Positions 9,401 through 15,460 of a DNA stretch of 64,000 nucleotides are shown here, in pieces. A program made the position numbers and the translations under genes. Source of the stretch: an uncultured Bacteroidales bacterium (lineage in GTDB: Bacteria > Bacteroidota > Bacteroidia > Bacteroidales > Paludibacteraceae); assembly GCA_902779705.1 (NCBI GenBank), contig CACZCR010000001.1:1-64000 (forward strand), in the 5' to 3' direction. The notes under the pieces were generated by a model, which was given only the letters and a program-made list of their open reading frames with translations, ran no database searches and was not told the DNA's origin. The first letter of the stretch is position 1. The number at the start of each line of letters is the position of its first letter.

Positions 9401-11740
9401 GCTGTACCTGCATACACCGTTACCTATGCCGGCTGGCAAGGCGACGACGATGCTACAGTGCTGACCGGCGAAATCGCTTATGCATGCGAGTACGTGAAGG
9501 GTAATCCGGTTGGCGAATATGTGATCACCCCGAGTGGTGTAGATGCCGCTAACTACACGATCACCTTCGTCAACGGTAAGCTGACTGTTAACAGCAAGTC
9601 CGCTAAGAGCGCTGACATCACGGCTAAACAGGCTGATAACGAGAAACTCGTTTACGATGCTGCGGCTAACAAACCGACTATCCAAGCGAAGGATACGACC
9701 AAGACGCTCGTCGAAGATACGGATTACAAACTGACCTTCATCGGTCGCGGTGACACCGAATATGCGGAGAGCGCAACGGCTCCTGCACATGTAGGCGAGT
9801 ACACGGCTATCGTAGCATTCATCGGTAACTATACCGATACGCTGACAGTTGACTTCGTGATCAACAAAGCTCCGCTCACCATCACGGCTGATGACAAAGA
9901 AGTGACCTTCGGTGAGTTCGCTCCTGAGTTCACTGTTTCGTACGAAGGATGGCAAGGTAACGACACCGCTACCGTACTGACCGGAAGCCAGGCTTACGCA
10001 TGTGAGTACGTACGCGGCAACCAGATCGGTGACTACACCATCATCCCGAGCGGTGTGGATGCACATGACTATGCCATCACCTTCGTTAACGGTACGCTGA
10101 CTGTTAACCGCAAGTCCGCTAAGAGCGCAGACATCACGGCTAAACAGGCTGATAACGAGAAACTCGTTTACGATGCAGAGGCTAACCGTCCGACCATCCA
10201 AGTGAAGGATACCACCCTTGTGCTGACAGAAGCGCAAGACTATGTACTGACCTTCATGGGTGTAGCGGCTGACCAAACTCCGTATGCAGAGTCCGAAACC
10301 GCTCCGACGCATGTAGGTGACTACAAGGCTATCGTAGCGTTCATCGGTAACTATATCGATACGCTGACTGTTGACTTCACGATCAACAAAGCTCCGCTCA
10401 CCATCACCGCGAATGACACGGCGATGATCTACGGCGACGTAGCTCCTGCATTCACCGTTTCGTACAACGGATGGTTCGGTAATGATGACGAGAGCGTGAT
10501 CCTCGGTACACAGGCTTATGACTGCGTATATGCACCGGGCAGCCCGATCGGAACCTACGCTATCACGCCGAAGGGTGTGGAAGCATACGACTATGCGATC
10601 ACCTTCGTTGATGGTACACTGACGGTTAACAAAGCACACGTCTATGTATCCGGCGCAGAGGCTCAGATTGCTAAGTTCGCTGACGGTCACGCTAACGCAG
10701 TGGTACTTGAGCAAGGTATCCTCAACGGTATCAAGCTCAACGATCCGATTGCACACCTCACCACCGCTGCCTTCAGCAGTGCAGACGTAGCTGAGAACCT
10801 GACGATCACCCTGTTCTACGAACTGACCGGCGATGCCGCTCTGCTCAATAACTACAACCTCGATCCGACCTCCGATATCTTCACCAACGAAGGTGTCATC
10901 ATCGAGCCGTTCATCCCGGACAACGAGGATAAACCGGAAGACGAGGAAGCTGAAGTCAAAGAGGGTATCGAGATCTATGCGTACGGCTATTGCGATGGTA
11001 GCGGCTACAGCCTCAAGTACCATCTGGAGAGCGGTAACCCGGATCAGTACAAGATTGAGTTCGAAGACAGCCGCTTCACCGACGTCGATTGGACCAACCT
11101 AACGACCGTAGGTAAAGACGGAACGATCGATATTGAGATTCCGGTAGATATGCCGACGGGTGACTACACGATGACCGTTTACTTCCGTGACAGCCGCTTC
11201 GACTGGCTCGAGAGCCGTCAGCTCAACGTGACGTTCCATGTCAACCTGCCGGAGACCTATGTTCGTCCGCTGTTCGACAACGTGATTGCACTGGTAGATA
11301 CCTGCAAGTGCCTGACCGATATCCAATGGTACTGGCGTGCAAACAGCACCGAGCTGTGGCAACCGATCGAGGGCGCTAACGGCTACTACTACCACGTGGA
11401 TGGTAAACTGACCGGTGAGTACTTCGTTTCTGCGAAGATGAACGGTGAGCCTACCTACACCTGCGGTCAGACCGACATGGAGACGCTCTATGGCGAAACT
11501 CAGAAGGCATCGGCTCCTGTCGTGAAGGCTTACCCGAACCCGGTTGTCACTACTACCACAGTGACCATCGAAAACTCGACCGAATGGAACCATAACATCC
11601 GTATCGTCAACCTGATGGGTGCCGAAGTAATGAATGCAACCTTCGAGGGAGACAAGACAAGCGTCGAGATGGGTAACTATCCGCAAGGCAACTACTTGAT
11701 CTCGGTAGATGGTATCGTAGTTAAGGTTATGAAACAATAA
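3425..11740 (+). CDS. 2771-aa modular surface protein with T9SS type A sorting domain
   Basis: The start at 3425 overlaps the previous stop (ATGA); an in-frame ATG at 3437 is an alternative, and both give a signal peptide ending near SWA. Modules in order: an N-terminal beta-rich region (to about 510); BspA-like leucine-rich repeats (about 513-716, VTSIGNKAFSYCNGLTSL); a FISUMP-like fold fragment (about 720-880); a second LRR block (about 950-1105); a second FISUMP-like module (about 1247-1480); many copies of a roughly 55-residue helical repeat (ARAAYDALSD core) between about 890 and 1746; an InlB-like repeat; two FDTLAYNG-type repeats; three MBG-type repeats (about 1980-2400, APxFTVSYxGW). 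The last 73 residues (KAYPNPVVTTTTVTIE to VDGIVVKVMKQ) match a T9SS type A sorting domain. It should be exported and attached to the cell surface. Role inferred: adhesin. Confidence 0.9.
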   Translation: MIYTMIKRFYILLLAIVASVGMSWAKVITWDQSKVSSMAMNVSSGSDSRTSDGITVTAVSTGEFVVFGDHGGAIEIGNGEGSGGGYLTFTSSVGNIAQIDIYHSGAGEWRNANGDWISPYYENFDGGIFTWSGTPAASITLTGDAPRHIDDITSIEFTIEDGGGSEPAAGLQVTELQVLDSWADNPTMLSTSDMPGFVAITEEEATAWDAAPAGKVDLIFAFEDNAATALSFKNGVYQAAQAHNITYEDLYAWYSNGDKIFYTSDGSAQTDDPIVIATNTEQSSYTQGSITVSVNYVGDSDGFRLNNDNSASISNSGSSTISKIELVPGWFLNKHSYVRANGAEPNSSSEELITFLNVNSNEVTLSCSVSICIKEVRIYFGEAGGGSTPTTWTSLSVGDVIKVGDKIEVPAEGDGSWGINGNVLRNTWGPYTLIRADIYQASEFDDPVVTELEDGAFYVFKAENSSFYPLSNLGKGTGLVVTGTSDGLEVTAAENKEFTVAVHDGGGSSAPANVCGDGLTWELNGGVLTISYDGVGTGEMTDFDYEYDQNPVNVAPWKENKSEITTVVIGDGVKSIGNYAFNDLYENFTAVTIANSVERIGLNAFMNAKWITEITLPSSLKTIDKECFAANFGITSITIPSGVTSIGNKAFSYCNGLTSLTCEATTPPTLGSSVFYKITSKTSDMSNIPLYVPSESVDAYTAAAQWNAFDVQAIPGGGSTDVINCTAADLGKVLCTDGSIYATVSEATAASKTAAAVIAYVDTQNGKALALALADDGGEMEWAPAKTTAPAHTPAVSNGTWTLPSKDDWDNMITAAGGYEALRDGFSAVGGTNMNEDKYWSSTPENDNAWIFYFNYGMWVDGYVDNPCRVRACLAFDIPAAPATPAYEKVMNLINEIPNPAVLTAECKAKIDAARTAYDALSDGDKDLVTNSATLTTAEAAFDNVMDIWLSGDCDVILWKDTTLTVRKHAGEGNGAMADYNYMSRAPWYNNHWYDPKPNDIVIKSVTIEEGVTHLGDYAFAWMSETKTVTIPSSVTTIPEDAFYWSKAVDDIYLNTTDPSNLMWALPYSADNQFKPEKGTNAHVPVDLLTAYQEKFGALNMTFVGDLDPITPLTPEQQQALDAVKGLINAIPSPVVYTPACKDAIDAARAAYDALTPDMLKQLVSNYATLTAAEATYANLKDVAVVEAKINAIPTPVELKLATRDSIESARAAYEALTDDQKLLVSNYQTLLDAEATWATLNPGGGMPADALNGKFTINADGDQISFAKGNLQATTEDLGEHWTWSFAANQWNYLGIAVANSKINGNGTVSENGTVDLFGWSTAATYYGINNSYKAVDYIGDFVDWGPNMGAGWRTLTKDEWNYLIENNTKGRATVNDKSGYIFLPNDWSGPAFTANPDNFTTNVYSGDDWTAMENAGAVFLPSGPARNGAYALIANDAKYSSSTSLNNDTSYVFTIYYNQSQSACTGTNRAYGCMVRLVTAGGATPLDSALAVKDLIEAIPTEITLDAACVKAIEDARAAYDALSDNAKGVLDAADVKKLTDAEQALKDLNQAVANEVIAKINNIPLPVELKLATRDSINNARAAYDALNAEQKPLVTNYQTLLDAEDDLASLNPGVPPATPLDSAQAVKDLIDAIPTPVEYPTSGAAIEAALNAYNALSDAAKGALDAADVQKLNDAAAQYAALEAIAAIEAIPAEIVYDPAIKAAIETAREKYDALSDASKELVDDEVVAKLTNAEQAWADLVAKVEHNVSYMGKDGELKNEKVALLNIPDPAPDFNGYEFVRWDVKAGDFLEEGLRVKAVYTPIITTNPQGFDTLAYNGLAQELVKAGVAKEGQIEYSLYPEESESWSAELPKATNAGVYAIYYKLVREGHADYIAPEPTMATIAKVPVTYVAPVAYDTLVYTASNQTLIAAGQTQDGTFEYSLDPTLLDSWKAELPQAMAAGTYSVYYRVKGDLNHLDSTAVDPIAVTIAKEELTATADNKNVIYGDAVPAYTVTYAGWQGDDDATVLTGEIAYACEYVKGNPVGEYVITPSGVDAANYTITFVNGKLTVNSKSAKSADITAKQADNEKLVYDAAANKPTIQAKDTTKTLVEDTDYKLTFIGRGDTEYAESATAPAHVGEYTAIVAFIGNYTDTLTVDFVINKAPLTITADDKEVTFGEFAPEFTVSYEGWQGNDTATVLTGSQAYACEYVRGNQIGDYTIIPSGVDAHDYAITFVNGTLTVNRKSAKSADITAKQADNEKLVYDAEANRPTIQVKDTTLVLTEAQDYVLTFMGVAADQTPYAESETAPTHVGDYKAIVAFIGNYIDTLTVDFTINKAPLTITANDTAMIYGDVAPAFTVSYNGWFGNDDESVILGTQAYDCVYAPGSPIGTYAITPKGVEAYDYAITFVDGTLTVNKAHVYVSGAEAQIAKFADGHANAVVLEQGILNGIKLNDPIAHLTTAAFSSADVAENLTITLFYELTGDAALLNNYNLDPTSDIFTNEGVIIEPFIPDNEDKPEDEEAEVKEGIEIYAYGYCDGSGYSLKYHLESGNPDQYKIEFEDSRFTDVDWTNLTTVGKDGTIDIEIPVDMPTGDYTMTVYFRDSRFDWLESRQLNVTFHVNLPETYVRPLFDNVIALVDTCKCLTDIQWYWRANSTELWQPIEGANGYYYHVDGKLTGEYFVSAKMNGEPTYTCGQTDMETLYGETQKASAPVVKAYPNPVVTTTTVTIENSTEWNHNIRIVNLMGAEVMNATFEGDKTSVEMGNYPQGNYLISVDGIVVKVMKQ

Positions 11741-11766
11741 TGTGTTAGAAAAAAACAATAAAAACC

Positions 11767-11888
11767 CCTTTGAATCCTTTTGAAGCATAGCTTCCGACGC
11801 GTATTAGCGCTTAAAACTCCTCGCAAGCAAGCTTTCGGATAGTTTTAATCCCTAATCCACGACCCTAATGGGTAAAAGGATTCAAAGG
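11767..11888 (+). ncRNA. candidate structured RNA element, copy A
   Basis: A perfect 15-bp closing stem (CCTTTGAATCCTTTT 11767-11781 with AAAAGGATTCAAAGG 11874-11888) encloses 92 nt. These can fold into GAAGC-ATA-GCTTC, a TAAAACT/AGTTTTA stem capped by a short hairpin, and ACCC-TAAT-GGGT abutting the closing stem. The copy at 51547-51669 has the same layout, an enclosed length of 91 nt and similar A-rich flanks, but different stem sequences. Both share a TTAAA...ACTCCTC stretch and AATCC. It lies between the 2771-aa gene and the OmpA-like gene. It matches no RNA family I can name with confidence. It could be a leader RNA, a processing element or a terminator. Confidence 0.5.
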
Positions 11889-11981
11889 AGATAAACACAA
11901 AAAACAATTATTTGTTTAATTTGATTAATCTATTGTTTTTAAGGTTTTTGTTAAAAATTGAAATATTAAAGAACTACAGAT

Positions 11982-13388
11982 ATGAAAAACAAACATTTTC
12001 TTACCATTATCGTTGCGACGCTGGCCATCTCAGTCAGTGCACAGCAGAGCGTGCACGATAATTACATCGGCGTTAACTTCGGTGGAGGACTTAACTCGAT
12101 GCTCTATAAGCCGGCTAACGGTACGCAGGGCTTGGGCTTCGGTTTTGATGCCGGAATCCATTACGGTCGTTTCTTCAACCGTACCGTCGGTCTTGGCGTA
12201 GGTCTCCAGTACTCATGGGCAAACGCTTACGCGACCTATAACTGGAATGAAGTGACTACAGGACTCACGCACCCCTCCAACCCTAATACGCCGTATGACC
12301 TCACGACCGGCTTTACGAACTTCGTGGAGCGTCAGAACGTGGGTTATCTCTCTATCCCGGTAGAGGTGCTCTTCCGCAAGGCTCTCAGCGACCGTGCGGC
12401 ATTCATCGCCGGTGTGGGACTCAGTCTGGATCTGCCGATTCAAGGCAAGTATATCGCTAAAAGCGGTTCGTACAGCACGACCGGTGTCTTCCCTGAGCTG
12501 GGACCCTATACTGTCAGCGACATGCCTGAGCATGGCTTCAGTACCTATACTACCACCCAGAACGCCAAGATCAACAATCGCGCGAAGGTAGGCGGTTCGG
12601 TCATAGCTGATCTCGGGCTCCGGGTTGCGCTCAATGATAACTGGGGAATGTATTTCGGTCTTTATGCCGGCTACGGATTTACCAACTTCCTGAAGGAAAG
12701 CATGACGGACGAGATGATCATGATCAACGCTACCAATCCTGCAATTATCGACTATCGCGGCACCTTCGATTCCAATGAGACAGGCAAGGCGAACCTCATC
12801 CGTGCAGGTGTGAAGATAGCCGTTGATTTCGGTTGGCCCAAGAAAGTGCAAGAGGCACCGGCTGAGGAGCAACAACTGCCGACTGTCAACGACGATGCAG
12901 AGCGTCTGGCACGCGAGAAAGCTGAACAAGAGCGTTTGGCTCGTGAGGCTGCCGAGAAAGCAGCCCGTGAGAAAGCAGCCCATGAGAAAGCGGCCCGTGA
13001 GAAAGCTGAGGCGGAGCGTCTGGCGGCTGAGCAGGCCTTCAAACGTCAAGTAGAGACGCTTGATGTCCACTTCGGTACGGCACAGGATCAACTTACCTTC
13101 AATGAGGGTGAACAGGATATCGTCGACCGCTTGTGCGACATGATGAAAGCAGACCCGAGTATGCGCATCAAGATCACCGGTCATACCGACAACACCGGTA
13201 ACGCTGCACAGAACCTCAGCTTCTTCGGTATGAAGCGTGCTAAAGCGCTCAAGGCGTACATGGTAGAGCAGGGTGTGGATGCATCGCAGATCGAGTGCGA
13301 TTCTAAGGGTCAGACCGAACCTGTAGCGGACAACAAGACCCGCGAAGGTCGCGCTAAGAACCGCCGTGCGAACATCAAGTTCCTGTAA
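11982..13388 (+). CDS. OmpA-family outer membrane protein
   Basis: 468 aa. A signal peptide (MKNKHFLTIIVATLAISVSA) precedes an outer-membrane beta-barrel of about 255 residues with glycine/aromatic strands (IGVNFGGGLNSML, VGLGVGLQYSW). A highly charged Ala/Lys/Glu linker follows (about 300-350, repeated REKAAxEKAA), probably helical. The last 115 residues are an OmpA C-terminal peptidoglycan-binding domain: VHFGTAQDQLTFNEGE, ITGHTDNTG, and a final GRAKNRRANIKF box. It should tether the outer membrane to the cell wall. It stands alone between the candidate RNA element and a rho-independent terminator, with no neighbour in its transcript. The long linker is the one unusual point. Family assignment is secure. 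Confidence 0.93.
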   Translation: MKNKHFLTIIVATLAISVSAQQSVHDNYIGVNFGGGLNSMLYKPANGTQGLGFGFDAGIHYGRFFNRTVGLGVGLQYSWANAYATYNWNEVTTGLTHPSNPNTPYDLTTGFTNFVERQNVGYLSIPVEVLFRKALSDRAAFIAGVGLSLDLPIQGKYIAKSGSYSTTGVFPELGPYTVSDMPEHGFSTYTTTQNAKINNRAKVGGSVIADLGLRVALNDNWGMYFGLYAGYGFTNFLKESMTDEMIMINATNPAIIDYRGTFDSNETGKANLIRAGVKIAVDFGWPKKVQEAPAEEQQLPTVNDDAERLAREKAEQERLAREAAEKAAREKAAHEKAAREKAEAERLAAEQAFKRQVETLDVHFGTAQDQLTFNEGEQDIVDRLCDMMKADPSMRIKITGHTDNTGNAAQNLSFFGMKRAKALKAYMVEQGVDASQIECDSKGQTEPVADNKTREGRAKNRRANIKFL

Positions 13389-13451
13389 CATCAACGAACA
13401 CATGGCCAATGCCAACGCCAAGGCCAAAGCTATTAAAAATCATAGAAAAGT

Positions 13452-13482
13452 GGCATACACTCTTGTGTATGTCATTTTTTTG
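13452..13482 (+). terminator. rho-independent terminator after the OmpA-like gene
   Basis: GGCATACAC (13452-13460) pairs with GTGTATGTC (13465-13473), one G-U pair, 4-nt loop, followed by ATTTTTTTG. It lies 63 bp after the stop codon. Its loop also contains the -33 TTG of the next promoter. Confidence 0.8.
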
Positions 13483-13493
13483 TTGTATCTTTG
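13463..13493 (+). promoter_or_regulatory. promoter of the intact AraC-type gene
   Basis: The -7 element TATCTTTG is at 13486-13493 and TTG at 13463-13465 is 20 bp upstream. It overlaps the terminator hairpin. A five-codon ORF (MEQSN, 13531-13548) lies in the leader and ends 4 bp before the gene's ATG. Confidence 0.65.
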
Positions 13494-13552
13494 CAGCGCC
13501 AAAGATAAGCTAATACAAAAATAAACCAGTATGGAACAATCAAACTGACCGA

Positions 13553-14623
13553 ATGATGTACCAACTTATCATATCGCTGCCGATGACGGTGTGCCTGTTC
13601 TGGTGCATCTTCTTTGCCATACGCGCTGTGAGAGGCGAGGATGAACCGCGTGTCAAATATACGATATTGCTCTTCTATATCGCCTCCACTGTGCTGTATG
13701 TCAACCACTGGTTGTTCTTCTCCAATCATGAGACCACGCTCGGGGCCTATACCTACCTCCTTGCTAACCTTGGCGTCTATCCGCTCTATTATACGTATCT
13801 GCGCGCGCTGACGCGAACAAAGTTAACTTGGGACAATTATCTGCTTTTTGCGCCAACCGTCTTGATGGCGGTGTTCTTCCCTCTGAATCATCATCTTGGC
13901 GGATTGGAGCAATCTCCTCTGCTCTTGGCGGCACGTATATGCTTTGCAGTCCAAGTTGTATGGGTGTGGATCTGCGGCTACCGATTGCTGCATGCCACCC
14001 GGTCTCGCATGGATAATACCTATACCGACGACCGCAGTTATATCCTGCAACCTACTCACACCTTGCTTATCCTAATCGGTATCACGGCAGTCGTGTCCAC
14101 TTTGCTCAACGTGCTGGGACGCGACTTGTTTGACGGCAGTTGGCTGGTCTATATACCTGCAGTGCTGATGTCCATCCTACTGTTTAGTCTGGGCTATGTG
14201 GCTGCGCATACAACGCTACCTCAAGAGACGGTCTCAGTGGAAGAGAATCACGAGGAGGACAAAGCTACTACCCAGGAAACGGACGATCTGATGCAAAAGA
14301 TTGCCACGGCTTTACGCGAGGACAAACTATTCGCCGATTCGCACCTTACCATCCAAGATCTGGCTACCGCTGTCGGTAGCAACCGTACCTATGTGTCCAA
14401 CTGCATCAACCGCCGAACCGGACTTAGCTTCTCTCAGTACGTAGCCCGCTATCGCGTAGAGTACGCCAAGACCATTCTGGATGATCCGCAGTACCCTGAT
14501 GACCACGAGACACTCGCCCAAGCCATTGCTCAGAGCGGCTTTTCTTCTAACCAGGCTTTCTATCGTATCTTCAAAGAAGTAACAGGCATCACCCCACTGC
14601 AATACCGTTACCGAAACCGCTAA
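13553..14623 (+). CDS. AraC-family regulator with multi-pass membrane N-terminal domain
   Basis: 356 aa. Residues 1-about 220 carry six or seven hydrophobic helices (for example LIISLPMTVCLFWCIFFAI and LLILIGITAVVSTLLNVLG). Residues about 245-356 form an AraC-type DNA-binding domain with LTIQDLATAVGSNRTYVSNC and the second helix-turn-helix GFSSNQAFYRIFKEVTGITP. The regulator would sense a membrane or periplasmic cue and act directly on nearby promoters. The start is taken at the first of two tandem ATGs (13553/13556). A 16-bp direct repeat with a 21-bp period lies right after its stop codon, upstream of the promoter of the secreted protein at 14730, making the 14730-22580 gene run its likely target. 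Same layout as the frameshifted gene at 169-1304. Confidence 0.88.
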   Translation: MMYQLIISLPMTVCLFWCIFFAIRAVRGEDEPRVKYTILLFYIASTVLYVNHWLFFSNHETTLGAYTYLLANLGVYPLYYTYLRALTRTKLTWDNYLLFAPTVLMAVFFPLNHHLGGLEQSPLLLAARICFAVQVVWVWICGYRLLHATRSRMDNTYTDDRSYILQPTHTLLILIGITAVVSTLLNVLGRDLFDGSWLVYIPAVLMSILLFSLGYVAAHTTLPQETVSVEENHEEDKATTQETDDLMQKIATALREDKLFADSHLTIQDLATAVGSNRTYVSNCINRRTGLSFSQYVARYRVEYAKTILDDPQYPDDHETLAQAIAQSGFSSNQAFYRIFKEVTGITPLQYRYRNR

Positions 14624-14632
14624 AAGCTGAGT

Positions 14633-14669
14633 TTTGTACGATTTGTGAGTCGATTTGTACGATTTGTGA
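14633..14669 (+). repeat. 16-bp direct repeat with 21-bp period, candidate operator
   Basis: TTTGTACGATTTGTGA occurs at 14633-14648 and 14654-14669, identical in all 16 bases. The 21-bp period equals two helical turns, the spacing of the AraC I1/I2 half-sites in E. coli. It begins 10 bp after the AraC-type stop codon and 23 bp upstream of a -7 box. Confidence 0.55.
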
Positions 14670-14691
14670 CTGAAATATCAAATAAAAGTCG

Positions 14692-14699
14692 TATCTTTG
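14692..14699 (+). promoter_or_regulatory. -7 promoter element TATCTTTG
   Basis: A perfect TAnnTTTG box 31 bp before the ATG at 14730. No TTTG sits at the usual 20-bp distance; the nearest TTTG, inside the second operator repeat, is about 25 bp away. That weak -33 fits a promoter needing an activator. Confidence 0.6.
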
Positions 14700-14729
14700 C
14701 ACCCAAATTTGATATTAACACCGATCGTT

Positions 14730-15419
14730 ATGAAAAAACTGACATTCATCTCTCTGTTTCTATGTATCTGTTCGCTCTGTTTTGCGGACGTAGAACTGAC
14801 ATCCGGTAGCCTCAAGGCACTCGACAACGATGGCGAATATGCGTACGTTGAGATCGATTGGTCTAAGGCCAAAGTCGTTGAACTCGGTAGTGGCAACAAA
14901 GTGGATAAAAGTTTCGGCTCCGTCGATGCGTACAACAAACGCCAAGGCGCCGATTGGGTCAAAGACTGGCCCAGAGTGAAGCGTGACATCGTCAATGCTA
15001 CCGCGTGGGAGAAATACCCGGGACGTAAGTGCTTCAACAAGAAGAACAAACACGGCCTCCAGATAACTGTCAATCCGCAGATATGGAAAGCATACCATGC
15101 CACCAAGGATGAGGACGAGAAAGAAGACCTCCAGGACCACTGCGTCTGGGTCAACCCTTCCAAAGCCAAGTATAAGTTTGTGCTATCCGTTACGCAAGTC
15201 GACATGGGTAACGGAGCAGCTTCGGCGTTCAGTATGAAACGCTCTACCGGCGGTGCTATTATCTCCGGCACGGTCCGCTTGGTTGAGATCAAGTCGGGCA
15301 AGACGCTGGCGACCATCGCTGTCAAGTACAGCAAAGGTATCGGCAACTACTCACAGCGTATCCGTCTCATCGATGTAGTCGTAGGCGAGATATTCGGCTC
15401 TATTCCTTCGCTCAAGTAA
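14730..15419 (+). CDS. secreted protein of unknown function, 229 aa
   Basis: The ATG at 14730 is chosen because it gives a clean signal peptide (MKKLTFISLFLCICSLCFA) and lies just after the promoter; upstream in-frame codons fall in the -7 box. The mature part is charged and lysine-rich, with DNDGEYAYVEIDWSKAKVVE near the start, a central WEKYPGRKCFNKKNK segment and a beta-rich C-terminal third (GGAIISGTVRLVEIKSGKTL). It has no T9SS sorting domain. It is the first gene of the run leading into the 1544-aa repeat protein (41-bp gap), so it may work with that surface assembly. I do not recognise the family. Confidence 0.8.
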   Translation: MKKLTFISLFLCICSLCFADVELTSGSLKALDNDGEYAYVEIDWSKAKVVELGSGNKVDKSFGSVDAYNKRQGADWVKDWPRVKRDIVNATAWEKYPGRKCFNKKNKHGLQITVNPQIWKAYHATKDEDEKEDLQDHCVWVNPSKAKYKFVLSVTQVDMGNGAASAFSMKRSTGGAIISGTVRLVEIKSGKTLATIAVKYSKGIGNYSQRIRLIDVVVGEIFGSIPSLK

Positions 15420-15460
15420 TCCGCGACAGTCTTTCCTGTCTTCTAAGCTGATCCGCCCAC

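Noticed and set aside
7859-11023. 1054-codon open frame on the minus strand
   Set aside because: It lies wholly antisense to the 2771-aa gene, whose repeats, signal peptide and sorting domain are clear. The open frame is a by-product of its strong codon bias, and its translation shows no domain or composition of a real protein.
11767-11888. MITE or insertion-sequence remnant
   Set aside because: The closing stems of the two copies have different sequences, whereas mobile repeats of one family share their terminal inverted repeats. No target-site duplication was evident. A repeat family cannot be fully excluded.
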